A stretch of DNA of 64,000 bases from Enchytraeus crypticus. Taxonomy: Eukaryota; Annelida; Clitellata; Enchytraeida; Enchytraeidae. Positions 1 to 12,800 of this stretch are shown here, in pieces. Under the pieces are notes generated by a model that worked only from the letters and a program-made list of their open reading frames with translations, was not told the origin of the DNA and ran no database searches. A program made the translations under genes and the position numbers. Within the stretch, counting starts at the first letter, position 1, and every line of letters begins with the position of its first letter. Where the stretch lies: NCBI GenBank assembly GCA_905160935.1, contig CAJHZI010000461.1, positions 272,501 to 336,500 on the forward strand, given 5' to 3'.

Positions 1-1166
1 GAATAGCACAGAGCAATCGCTGATATTCTTAATGTGACTGCATCCACGCCCCATGTTGTTCCCACCAATTTCTGCAACAGATTATTTCTTGACTTTATTT
101 TTGCTGCCGTTTTACTCAAATGCTCCTTAAACGACAGCGTACGATCCAACGTTACACCAAGATAAACCGGTAGAGGATCAAAGTGTAACTGTATACCATC
201 CATAGACACATTGAGCTTGTAGTTAGCTTTAGCATTATGGAGATGAAACACACTTGTGACTGTTTTTGTAGAGCTTGGAATGAGACGCCATTTCTTTAGA
301 TATTTAGTCATCAGCAACAGATCGTTATTTAATGTACGCTCGATTTCTCCAAATTTTCGACCTTGGACAGCGCAACAAATGTCATCCGCGTAAGCGAACT
401 GTCGCGCAGTAGTCGGAGGCAGGTCACTGATGTAAAGGTTAAATAGGGTAGGTGAGAGAACAGATCCCTGTGGGAGACCGCTCATTTGATTCCTCCATCG
501 ACTTTTTCCGTCGTTCATATGAACTCTGAAACGTCTGTCCTTCATAAACGTATGTACTATATCTGTGAACCATTATGGTATACATTTTGAGAGCTTTACT
601 AGCAGACCCTTATGCCATACAGTGTCGTACGCTGCTGTGAGGTCAAGGAATACTGCACCTGTTTTGAGACCTTCTTGAAAACCTTTCTCCATGTAGGTCG
701 TTAGGGCTAGGACTTAATCGGAAGTGGATTTTCCAGGACGAAAACCAGCTTGTTCAATTGGTAATATATTCTCTACGATTGGCTGGATTCGTCGAAGAAT
801 GATTCTTTCAAAAACCTTATAACATACACTCAGCAATGAAATCGGGCGGTAGTTAGATGCACATTTTGGATCCTTACCCGGTTTAGGAATTGCAATCACC
901 TTGGCTTGCCTCCAGTCTCTAGGCATCACTTTCTCTTTTTGTACTCTGTTGAAAATATGACATAAATATATAGTTGCAAGTGGGCCAAGGTGAGCTAGGA
1001 ATTCTGGAAATATAGCATCATAACCTGCCGCTGTGCCCATTTTCACTCCTTTCACTGCTAGTGTAAATTCTTCCACAGTAGGAAGAGATAGACATATTGC
1101 ATGCAATGGAATGTATAAGATACGCGTACTTGTAAAGTATAAGTTAATCTTACGGTCTATAAACAC
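1..1166 (-). mobile_element. Jockey-like non-LTR retrotransposon, reverse transcriptase fragment
   Basis: Minus-strand translation gives the reverse-transcriptase core of a non-LTR retrotransposon. The first segment (1166 to 714) carries the NYRPISLLSVCYKVFERI and EQAGFRPGKSTSD blocks. After an in-frame stop near 714 the reading continues through GAVFLDLTAAYDTVWH, GLPQGSVLSPTLFNLYISDL and the catalytic FAYADD box (about 380-410), then into the thumb region, leaving the window at position 1. At least one further stop near 570 breaks the frame. This order and these motifs are typical of Jockey/CR1-group LINEs. No endonuclease domain is visible, so the copy is 5'-truncated and dead; its 3' end lies outside the window. 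Confidence 0.85.
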
Positions 1167-2160
1167 AGCGCGTGGTCCATTTAGTTATATCAGGGTCTTT
1201 TTATCTGGACGCAGTAGAACTGAGTCGTTCAGCTGACCACGTGAAGGCGAGTTTTAAGATGCTGCTCTGTGTAAATGCCACGAACAGCACGACATTCTTA
1301 TACATTCGCCTATATGAACATTTTATCTCACTTATTTTGGAGAGCTCGTCTACGAATAAAAATCAGGCTCCAGTCAGAGGCAAGAATTCGTACGCTATAA
1401 TATCTGACAATTTAAAGCCCTATTTTAAATATGTATCAAAGAAGTGCAAGTAGGAATAGTGAAGTAAAAGTAACCCACTGCAGTGACCAAATGCGCCGTT
1501 GTCAGACCTGTATGTATGGATCTGTACTTCAACTGAACTGACGATGAACTGCTTAGAGATCTAAAGATCTTTCTTCTGTAACATTGCCCAGATGGTGTAC
1601 GAAGGAAGAACTTCAACTTGTAGAGTGACTTATTTGCTAACTTTTAGTTGACTAGTCGATCTCAGTGGTGTAGCCAGTGGGGGTAAAATTCCCCCTTGTG
1701 TATATGTTAAAAATTATCTTTATATTAATATTTCCTAGTTTCGATTATTAACTACTAGGATAAAAATTGAGAAAATTTACCATAAAATAAATTAGAAACT
1801 TATGACGCATATTTTATGGTATTCTGTAATTCGTCACATTTATATTTCCACCACTGTCCTCGTGCTTTGTCAGTTATTGTTTAGATTTAAGCTTGTTAAT
1901 AAATCTAGTATCTTCCGTCTGATCATATTTAGTATTTATAATTTTCCACTTCCTTCTTTCATGCATTTTAGGCAACATTTCAATTGTAATCCAAGATTTA
2001 TTAGCAAATTCTGCCTTTTGAAAACAGTACATTTCTATGGAACTCACTTGTGTTGACACCTTCAAGCGATTCCATTTGAATAAATGAGACAATAGTTGTA
2101 GGTTCTATTACAGTGTACCACCTTTGAAACCATATGCTTTAAAAGTTAGAAGTACAACTA
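1167..2160. other. No recognisable gene
   Basis: About 1 kb of AT-rich sequence between two LINE copies. Short open frames occur on both strands but none has recognisable motifs or gene-like composition. I see no clear repeat structure here. Confidence 0.5.
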
Positions 2161-2167
2161 CATGGTA

Positions 2168-5100
2168 TAATGTTTTCCAAATATATGGAAAGTTTTCCAA
2201 ATATATATGAAAAGCATATGTGGCAAATATATATGTTTTCAGTTTTCCAAATATATATGAAAAGCATAGTTCTCACATTCCATGTATGGGCACATGGAAT
2301 GTGAGAATTATGAGAGAGAGGGGAAAGTTAGAAAATGTAAAGAGGGAAATGGAGAAAGGGAAAATGAATGTCCTAGGGATGAGTGAAGTAAGGTGGCTGG
2401 GAACTGGAGATTTTATAAGTGATGGGTACAGGATTATATACTCCGCAGGAGATAAAAGGGAGAAGGGTGTGGCAATAATATTGGATAGAAATTTAAGTGA
2501 ACGAGTAACAAAGGTTCTTCAGTGCAGGGACAGACTGATGTTAGTGCGGATCAAAGCAGATCCAGTAGATTTGGTGTTTATCCAAATCTACATGCCTACA
2601 TCAGCCTCAGAGGATGAGGAAATTGAAGCGATGTACGAAAAAATAGAAGGAATGATTAAAGGAGAAAAAGCCACAGATCAGGTGATAGTTATGGGGGATT
2701 GGAACGCGGGGGTGGGTGAAGGAAGAGATGGAAATGAAGTTGGGGAATATGGTCTAGGAGAAAGAAATGAAAGAGGACAGAAATTGGTTGACTTTTGCAA
2801 TAGAATGAGATTAGTGGTGTCCAACACTTGGTGCAAACGTGAGAAGAGCAAGCGTTACATATGGAAGAAACCAGGAAGCACCGGAAACGAGGGAAGATAC
2901 CAGTTAGACTATATTCTGTTAAAGCAACGGTACAGAAATACTGTGAAGAATTCAAGGGCTTATCCAGGAGCCGATATTAATTCAGACCACAATCTAGTAA
3001 TGGCAAAAGTAGGGCTTCAGTTGAAGAAAATACTTAAGAAAAGCAGTAAGAGATGGAATATGAACGGATTGAACGAGAAAAGAAGTCTGTTTCAGGAAGC
3101 AGTGGAAAGAAAAGTTAAGGAAAATGAAGGACTACGAAAAGAACAGGGGTAAATGAAAGATGGTGTCAGCTAAAGGAAGCTATTAAAATAGGTGCAAAAG
3201 AAGTTTATGGCTTTCTTAAAGCAAATACAGCTAAAAGCCTTGGATCACAAGCGAGATGCTTGACAAAATGGATGAAAGGAGGAAATGGAAAAGTATTGAC
3301 ACCAGTCATGGCCGAAGGAAATATGAAGCTTAAACAGTGAACTTAGAAGAATTACAGACAAAGCAAAAGATCATTGGTGGAGTGAAAAGTGTGATGATTT
3401 AGCAGAATATGATAGAAGAGGGAGGTCAGATCTATTATACCAGGAAGTCAGGATATTAACAATAACCGATAAGAAAAAGAAAGGAGATGCAAAGAACATT
3501 AGGAGGCCTATAATGGGTAACGACGGGGATTGAAGACAGAGCTGGAAGAATTAAAAGAAAGATGGAGAGAATATGTAGAGGAATTGTATGATAAGGCTGG
3601 GAAACCAGTTCAAGAGGATGTTAAAATAGAAGAAAATATCTTAGAAGACGAAAAAAGGGACCCCGATTTAATGAAGGAGGAAATTTATTCTGCAATTAAG
3701 AGTATGAAGAAGGGGAAGGCAGCCGGAATAGATGAAATCCCAGCAGAACTCTTGAAAATGTTGGAAGGAGAAACACTCAAAAAGTTAATGGAGGTATGAA
3801 AGGAAGTGTACAATACATGTATTTGGCCAGACGACTTTACCAAGTCAGTGATGATTCCAATTCCCAAAAAAGCCAATGCTGTGGAGTGTTCGGATTACAG
3901 AACAATCAGCTTAATACCTCATTCATCGAAGATCTTATTAAAGATAGTAAATAATCGCATTCAGTCGAAAGCAGAGATGATACTGAGCAAGACACAATTT
4001 GGTTTTAGGAAAGGATGCTGCACAAGAGAAGCAATAGGAGTAATGCGGGTTCTTTGCGAAAGAAGATTAGAATATGGAAATGACGCTTTTGTATGCTTTG
4101 TAGACTTCCAGAAGGCCTTTGACAGGATTGATTGGATAACGGTGATGAATATCTTAAAAAGAATAGGAATTGACTGGAGAGATAGAAGACTAATTTTGAA
4201 CTTTTGTACATGAATCAAAGAGCAGTAATCAAAATCCAACAAGAATACTCAGAAGAAGGTGAAATAGGACGTGGAGTTGTAGCATTTAGGACAAGGTTGT
4301 AGCATTTCGCCGCTGCTGTTTAACATTTACGCTGAGGCAATGATGGAGGAAGCCATGAAAGACTTGGAAGAAGGAATAAAAGTAGGAAGGAATTTGTTAC
4401 AAGATGTACGATTTTCAGATGACCAAGGAATGGTAGTGGGCAGCGAGATTGGATTGCAGAAGATAATGGATAGGCTGAATGATACGGCCCTAAGATATGG
4501 CATGAAGATTAATATAAAAAAGACCAAGGTTATGAGTGTCCAATAATAAAGGTGAAGTTAATATCACAATAAATGGTACGAAATTGGAACAGGTAAGGAG
4601 TTTCAAATATTTGGGTCATACTATAACCGATGATGGGAAATATGAGACGGAAATATGCAGTAAGATTGCACAAGCAAAAGCGACCTTTGGTAGTAGAACA
4701 GAACCATTAACAAAAAGTCTAAAGAAGGACACAAAGATAAAGATAGTGAAAACTTTGGTTTGGACCACGCTTTTGTATGGATGTGAAACATGGACCTTAA
4801 GGAAGGAAGATATTAGGAAACTGGAGGCATTGGAAATGTGGATTTGGAGAAGAATGGAGAGGATTAGCTGGAATCAAAAGGTTACAAATGAGGAAGTCCT
4901 GGAGAGAGTTAGCACAGATAGACAGTTGATAAATGTATTAAGAACTAGGAAGAGGAGATGGATAGGACACATTCTAAGGGGGGAAGGTCTACTAAAAGAG
5001 GTCAGAAAAGGTAGAATGGAAGGAAAAAGAGGCAGGGGCAGGCCGAGATTAGGTATGTTAGATGATTTAAAGACCCACTCATATGTGGAAATGAAGAGGA

Positions 5101-5175
5101 AGACAAAGAAGAGTGGAGGCGTTATGTACCATGGATCTGCCAGTAGGCAGTGCACTAAGAGAGAGAGAGAGAGAT
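2168..5175 (+). mobile_element. RTE-like LINE (family A), near full length but frame-broken
   Basis: A non-LTR element with endonuclease then reverse transcriptase. The endonuclease (about 2292-3060) shows GTWNVRIM, SEVRW, VIVMGDWNAGVG and the SDHN catalytic motif. The RT follows in several frames: KGKAAGIDEIPAELLK (about 3715), DYRTISLIPHSSKILLKI, TQFGFRKGCC, VCFVDFQKAFDRIDW with the catalytic Asp (about 4100), FSDDQ (about 4410) where FADDQ/YADD is usual, and a C-terminal LLYGCETWTLRKED block ending in a basic GRGRPRLGML stretch. Frameshifts near 3150, 3530, 3800, 4213 and 4546 make it non-functional. The 3' end is a CTGCC-AGTA-GGCAG stem-loop, GTGCACTAAG and a (GA)n tail. RTE/BovB-type assignment rests on motif resemblance. 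At least four short 3'-only copies lie elsewhere in the window. Confidence 0.85.
2270..2307. repeat. Short perfect snap-back palindrome at the LINE 5' end
   Basis: Two 16-bp perfect inverted arms (2270-2285 and 2292-2307; arm TTCTCACATTCCATGT) are separated by 6 bp. The right arm is the start of the endonuclease coding region, so the left arm is an inverted copy of the 5' end of the element. Immediately upstream, a GTTTTCCAAATATATATG-like segment is also repeated directly. Confidence 0.8.
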
Positions 5176-5266
5176 ATGAAAAGCATTGCCACCTACAAAC
5201 TAGGATTAATTTCTGATGAAATTGTTACTAGTCTGATGGAAGATATATTTTAAATAACACGAATTA

Positions 5267-5510
5267 CAGTGAAATGATCAACTATATCAATTATGTTGAT
5301 ATATATCACTTTTAATACTACAATGTCTAAACCGTCAGGAAATTTAGTCCATTTTCCTTGTAACCAGTCCTGTGAATGTCTTAGATTTTACCCTCAGATC
5401 AGCGGGGCTAGGAATTGAAACCACGAGAGTTCAATTCACCTCAGAGTATGTCATCTAAAACTTCACGACGTTATCTACACCTCTACTCACTTCGCTATTG
5501 AGACATTCAA
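5267..5510 (-). mobile_element. tRNA-derived SINE (family R3), copy 1
   Basis: Minus-strand copy of the tRNA-derived SINE best seen at 29485-29704. It begins on the plus strand with GTGAAATGATCAACTAT (SINE 3' end) and ends with CGCTATTGAGACATTC (SINE 5' end). The B-box region is diverged (GGAATTGAAACCACGAG on the plus strand). Confidence 0.75.
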
Positions 5511-5636
5511 ATTGCGATCTTTCAGTACGTTGGACCATTTAAAATTTTAAACCTAAGTTACAAAATCTTAGAAATTGCGATCTTTCAGTACGTTGGACCA
5601 TTTAAAATTTTAAACCTAAGTTACAAAATCTTAGAA
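5508..5636. repeat. Tandem duplication, 2 x 63 bp
   Basis: A 63-bp unit starting ATTGCGATCTTTCAGTACGT occurs at 5511 and again at 5574 with essentially no differences. It directly abuts the 5' end of the SINE copy. Confidence 0.85.
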
Positions 5637-5639
5637 ATC

Positions 5640-6759
5640 GTTCTACAATAAATGCTTACTCTAATATTCGATTGAGATCCATAGCTGACGACGCACTATA
5701 GCAAACCACTGAGCTGAGCCGGTGGCATGTTGGTTAGTTTGATAACAGCGGATCAGTAGGCCTAGGCCTAACTGCATTTCCAGTGCTCTCTTAGTCAGTG
5801 ACATGTTATCCAGCAGGAAACCGACGTTAAACTTAGCTTTGGCTTTATAGACTACATCAAACCTCTAAAAATAATGTACTGTTTGAAACTTGGATATCGT
5901 ACAAATAAAATGAAAAGTAGCCTAAAATCCAAAAAGAACTTTTTGAAGCCCAATGTACTTGTAGTAAAAGAATTTAAAGCTACTAATGTATTTACTTGTA
6001 CAGACCTTTTATAATTTGTAGTGGTAGCTCTGCTCATATTATAAACAAGGCCAGGTGGGGCAGTGGTGGGGTGTGTGTTTATATTGACGGCTGGAAATGC
6101 TCTATATGTAAGTATATATTTACTATGTATTTCTTCATTTATTAACCGAATGGCATTACATAAAATAGAAAAGAAATTATTATATTTTGATAACTTATCA
6201 AATGATGATAAAATAACGTCGTAATTTATATTTAATATAATTCTAAATAAATTATCTAGAGATGATATCTTACATTTATGGGATATCTTACATTATAAAC
6301 GCCATTCTGAAAACAATCAGCTTCTGATAGCTCAGTGGCGCCTTCAACGAATGAGAAAATATAAGTTGATTTTTTCAAAGTAAAAAAGTTTTATAAATAG
6401 TCTATAGACCAATCGAGATGCTCGATTTCGGTGAAATAAGTACTACGATGAAACAGTTTAAGTGCGTGAGAGTGACTTAAAATAACTAAAAATCCCTAGC
6501 AAACACACTGTGAAAGTGTTCGTAAATGTCTTTAAGTCTAGCTAACAAAACCGGTCTAACTTCAGTGATTTTACTTAAACATAGCAGCGATATGTTGTGA
6601 ATCTTATCAAGATGTCTAAGTGTTAAGCACAAAAATGTTCAATACCATGCTGTGTAATACCTATTGTAAAAGAAATTCATTTCATAAAACAAATTAACAG
6701 TAAAAGTATAAATGTCTGAAAAACAGAGTGAAACTACAAAATTGATATATCATTATCTC
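5640..6759. other. SPAG1 3' flank / possible 3' UTR
   Basis: AT-rich sequence downstream of the SPAG1 stop codon (which reads leftward). It may include the 3' UTR, but I found no convincing AATAAA on the minus strand close to the stop. No other coding signal is apparent. Confidence 0.4.
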
Positions 6760-9700
6760 CTAGACGGAGAATCGTTGACGAGTGGCAGCTAGAATGTTTT
6801 TATCAGGTAAACACTGCTCCAATGTGTCAAATAACTCTTTTATATCTGAAACAAGGCACATATAAATCCAACATTAGAAGGTAATATTTAGCATACTAAA
6901 TTTTGATTTAATGCAACTGGAAATTTACTTTAAAATGATGACGATTTGAATTTGGTATTGGAAGATTTGATTTATAAATGTGTTTTTTTTGTATATGATT
7001 GGAGGTCTTCACGAACCAATTTTAAAAAATTGTAAATCGAGTTTTGAAATTTTGAACTATAGATAGGCAAACAAAGAATTATTTGTCAATTTTATGATCG
7101 TTCATGCAGTTGGATCTGAATCGATCATTCGTGATATTGGTTATGATTCAATCATTTATGTGACTGGATCTGAAGAGAGTGTTCATGCGGCTGGATCTGA
7201 ACTGATCATTTATGTGGCTGCATTTGAATTGATCATGCATGAAATATTTAATTTAGTTGAATTTTGATTGTGAATTGACTATTCAAGTAAATTGAATATT
7301 CAAGTGGCTGAATCTGATAAGCTAAACAGAAAGATAACGTCAAAATGTTAACTTAAGCTAATATTTAAATGTAGTACATACACAAAAGTTCATTTCTTTC
7401 TATAAAATTTGTAAAAATTATGCTGCCATACAGTTAGTTTTAGCTGAAATAGAGTACTGCTCTCTTACACATTGATATCAATGCAAACAATACCTTCAAA
7501 GCGTACAAAGGATAGGAAGGAAGTACATTAATTCCTATGGTAACTATCAAGTACATATCACCAAAGTCGTAACATTATATGGACAACTTGAGTAGTACAG
7601 TAGAGACAGAGATTTAGCATTTGTCCTAAAATGCTATCTCAATATTATCTCTCTAGTGTTCTTCTAAGTTGCAGGTCCAAGGTTCATATTCATACTTAGA
7701 GTCTGCTTTCACGCTTCATAAAGAGCACTCCATAGATTAAAAAATTAATCCCTTCACAAAAATCTATACCTTATAAATACCTTATGCAGCGTAGAGATTG
7801 AAAAAATATGGCTTCGGAGGTGATTCGCTGTCTTCCTCAGTCTCTGCTTTATTGCCTCTTATGACGTGCAGTTAATGGCTGGCCTATTCTTCAGTATCAT
7901 GAACAAGACATGGATAAATTATATATCTAACCTTTCTTTTCAGAGTCACTTAAGAACATGTAAACAATGTCAAATCGCTCGAGGTTTGGAAGTTCCTGTA
8001 GATACTCTGCAGCAAGATCTGCTTTTCCTACACATAACAAAGCAACTAACAAAACTAGATTCCTATTAATTTAAAAGATACATAAAAACTGATTTTCCAA
8101 CTGATCTTAGTATATACCCCTATTTGGCTCCTGTAACCACTTTTGGCAACTGCTACTAGGTGACAATTTGCCAAAGATATTTCTCTCTAGGGGAAAAAAA
8201 AAAAAAAAAGCAAAGACTTTCTTCACAAATACGGTTATCATTTTTGTTATTTTATCTCTCAATACTGTATTCACCATCTGATGCACTTAGGGCTGCAAAA
8301 GTTAACAATTAAAGACATTTTAAAGATTAATTTTTTAATAATTAATCAAAAATCTCATTGTGCTTTCTAGATATAACCAGAAGCAATTTCCAGAGCGTAT
8401 AAGTGAACAACAATGGTCAACATCAAGTTAAAATACTGGACAAGTTAAATTCAGGACCGTCTCTGGTCGAATGTCTGATTAATTTTATATTTCAGATTAA
8501 ATTTGGGATGACGGTAAGATGTTCTGCATGAGTTGTACAAATTCTTAACTTTTCACTGATCGAAGAAATACAATTATAAATTATGAATTTGTAGAAAATT
8601 AACTAACATTAGCGGTTAATTATTATTTCTTTTCAAAAGTTTGGTATTAATTTTTAGATCATCAACAGCTCTAATGAATCAATAGCTGGCATTTTTGTGC
8701 AATCTTCTATCATACACTAATGCAATCTCAATTCCTGTAAATTACTTTGAAGCCTCCACTGCCCCAAGGGTGATGTCGGTCTTTTTGGTAACTGGACTAA
8801 AACTTAATAAAGCAGTCAGTCGGATGGATATGGGTAGTAATACTGATACCTTTAGTTTACCATAAACAGATGTCTCGACTCAGACCACTGCTAAGAGAGT
8901 GACAATAAACATCTATCACTTTCAAAATATCCATGCTATAAACAAATGAATGCTACTGTAATTATTACAACTGCAACAATGACGTTGTGGTACAGTACAG
9001 ACGAGCAACTTAACACCAGCCTTACATTGAATATATTTATCATCATCATCATCATCATCATCATCACCTTCTTTATCATCTTCCCTTAAATCCCAGTTTA
9101 ACCAGAGTTGAGATACGAATAGACTTTAGTTTATCCATTCGCTTCAATTCTTGTAGCAATTTCTAAAGCATAGGCTTACATTGAATATACTAAATATAAC
9201 AATCTATTTTCAACTACATTTCAGACTACATGCAAGCTCAAGAATCACAACGACCAGCAGTTTCAACGGAGACAGATACCAACCAGTCTGAGTCAGGTCT
9301 GCAATGCACTGAACGAGTCTGATAAGAAACTCTCCCTCGAGCTTGTTGCTGATCACTGTACCACAACCACAACATACTTACTGTTCAATAACAAGCACTC
9401 ATTAGCGGGGTCAGTAACAGAAGAGCCTCGACTTCCTTCAATCAGTGACTAAAGAGCTGATACAGACTGAGCGTCTCACAGTAGAATGAAAGAGAGGCAT
9501 CAAATAGACAATTCCTGACAAACGACAATGTATCGAGACGATAACGTTGGACTACGATTAGACTGGCTGTTAAATCAAAATAGCATGAACAACTTTGAAT
9601 TCAAGTTAAAATATCTAAGTTTATCAAATATTATTATTAGTAATGAGGATTCGTATGAAGTCTTAGAACTAAATCTCTCTCTCTCTCTTATATACTGTAT

Positions 9701-9780
9701 AAGTATATATATAAAATTATATATATATATATAAAATTATATATATATATATATAAAAAATTATATATATATATATATAA

Positions 9781-9854
<74 letters not shown>

Positions 9855-12800
9855 TTACTTCTGTTACTTCTGGTTTAAAGCATGATGCTAAACTAAACTT
9901 ATACAGTTCATATTGGTATAAGCAGAAACAAAATTCGATCTGAAGAAATAATAGAAAACCACTGCAGAAGTCATACTCTTCTCATGCAAAAGTTTGTATT
10001 TTAAGTATAAGAGGGAACTACCTTCGTGAAGGAGAAAGAGAGAGAGTGAAAGAAAGATAGAAAGAGAGAGAAAGAGAGAGAGATAGAATGAGAGAGAAAG
10101 AAAGATAGAATGAGAAAGGCAGAATAATAGTCACTGACCTGATTTGAGGTTAGAGGGTTTAACAGAGACAAGGAGCTCGACGTAGGACTTGACATGAGAG
10201 GTTTGTCTCAGTGAGCTCCAGCTCTGCAAAAACTCATATGGACTCAGGTTCTTCTCTCCCTTTACGCTGCCTCTCTTCTTCTCTATCAACACCACACAAC
10301 GCACACATGTGCTACACACATTCTAACATCATTATCAGCACATCTCACACACTTGTGCTACACACAGTCTAGCATGATTATGAGCACATACCGCACACAC
10401 TTGTGCTACACACAGTCTAACATCATTATCTTCACATCTCACACACCTGTGCTACACACATTCTGTCACCATAATCATCACATAACATACACACACACTT
10501 GTGCTACACACATTCTGTCAATATTTACCTTCACAGATCACATATAATTTCATTCCAAATTCAGCCATACAGTGTGCTTAAAGCCTAAACCATTTTTAGA
10601 GTAGTCGAGAATACGGCACTCTATAGAGGTATAAAATTCAGATCTAGCTGCTTTATCTTAGCCCAAAGCAAAGAGCAATATTTTCGAGTAATAAAGCTAT
10701 TATTTTTCATTCATAGTCATAATGTCATTCAAAGACTGAGAGCTTAGCGATCAAATAAAGTAAATTCAGTTCCTATACAGCTGATTCCTTCTAATCATTC
10801 CCATACGGAGGAAAGCAAAAGACAGAGAAGAGTGGAGGCGTTAAAAACCATGGCCTTGCCAGAAGGCAATGCACTAAGAGAGATACCAGGATGACCACTC
10901 TCCAGACCACAACAAATTCCAGTGATGCCTATAACTTATTTAAACCATCAAATAAATAATTAATTAAATAGGCTAACCAATTAGATTACAGGGCGTATGC
11001 TACTTAAAGTCTTGTTTGAAGAGATGCAATTTTGCTCTCAATTGCTGCTGCTTTGGCACTCATTTCTGACAGTTTTTGTTTCTTCTGCTGCTTGAGACTA
11101 TCTATCATTAGTTTACGCTTCCTCTCTTCACTGGCATGCTTTTCTTCTTCAGATTGTTGCTCTTTCTTCAATCTGAGTGCATTCTGGTAAATGGCATGAG
11201 ACTGCCTAACACAGGCTATCATCTTGCTAGATATGTCTATTTTAGTTACATCCATACCTGCTAGACGCATTTCATCAAAAACTATTCTTTGTGCCACAAC
11301 AGAGCTTTCCTCCATGTTGTCAATTAGGAGCTCCTTATTTATTGAGAACCCAGATTCTAACGACACATTGCCATGAGAGAGAGTCAAAATCATTTTAATA
11401 ACTTTCCACAATGGTGATTTCTTAAGATCTTACATCTGGTACAAAAATCTTGGAATAAAATTCATCAAGGTTTTGATCCCTATTATAGTTGTTGAACATT
11501 TCCTTATGTTTGGTTTGTGCAAATGAACAGAGTTCAGTAAAAGAAGACTTGGCTTCATCAGCCTCACCTGCTGTTATTTGGCCCAACTCATGTAAAATCT
11601 GCAGTAAATCTCTCATTCTAGTCTCTGTTGTGGTTCGACTGTACAGAATCGCAATAGGATTAATGCAGGATATGGCTCGAGTTGCCTTATACTTCAATGG
11701 ACTTCTTTCTATTATTTTCTTAATCATGGCTACTACGAATTTTCTACACTGCATCTTTAATTCCATTTTCTGTAGCTCACTACAAACTGTCTTAGACATC
11801 TGAGACACAGCACCAAATCCAATGTCAACCTTTTCTCTGCCTAGCAGATTTTTATCATCATTTAGATCAATTGCTATCAATTTTTGGGCATTGTCAGCAC
11901 TGTCAACAACACATGTTTTAACTACACACTGCATCAATTTCCTAACTATAGCAGACACATCATCATATATAAGAAAGCAGCCAATGGAGCTGAAGATTGA
12001 AATTCCTTCAGAAATCCTGCAATAACTTTGCAAATTGAAATAAAACAGGCCAGTTTGGCTTTAAACAGAGGATCACCTGCAGCCTCTTTAATAACCGTTA
12101 CGCTTGTCAAACCCTTTGCTAGCTTGGCCTTTTTAACAAATTTACATTATCATAACAAATTATCGAATAATGACAGGGCAGTCTCAGCAACTGATGTGGT
12201 CGCTGTCCAACGGATCTGGCAAAATTTCTTTGGGAAAGTTTTGCATCCAGTCAAAGCGGTAAATGAAGCACGTCGTGCAGGCACATCTTTAAATAAGTGA
12301 CACATTGCTCGGATAACACTATTGATCTTTCATCCACTTTCTTGATGACCAGTTTGAAAGCCTCCATTTATTACATGTAGATCACATGACCCAATACTCA
12401 AAAGCTTTACGGTAATATCTTCATTCATCGAGTCCTCCTCATATTTGTCCAGAAACAACCAATTGATGGATAGTCCATCCATGCTTATTTGAAGAATCTT
12501 TTCTCTAGGTAAATTGGCGATGCCTTCCTTAAATTTGGATAATATATCACCAGCTGTAGCATGATTTAAAAATACAGAACTTAAGTATCTTGACACGACT
12601 TTGTTCTCACAATTGTCAAAGAATCTAACGAGGTCCATTTTGCCGCTCTACACAACTCGATTTAAAAATTCGTCAAAGCAGACAACAAACGATTCCAAAT
12701 GTTTGAGTTTTTCTCTTACAATATTGCTGAAGTGAGTAGCCAAACCATAGTTTACACTGTATGATGCTTTTGTCCTGCCCAGACTAAACTTTTCAGCCAC

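Larger units (their letters stand above)
6846..9283. other. SPAG1 introns 20 and 21
   Basis: Around exon 21 (7932-8027). They hold a degraded R1 SINE (about 7655-7865) and an R2 3' fragment (9043-9165), plus a short poly-A-like run near 8190. Positions 7080-7320 show loosely repeated GAT(C)ATT(C/T)ATG-like words (direct repeats around 'gatcatt'). No other gene is visible. Confidence 0.5.

Noticed and set aside
12028-12300. Plus-strand 90-codon frame
   Set aside because: Antisense of the broken middle of the BED-finger transposase.
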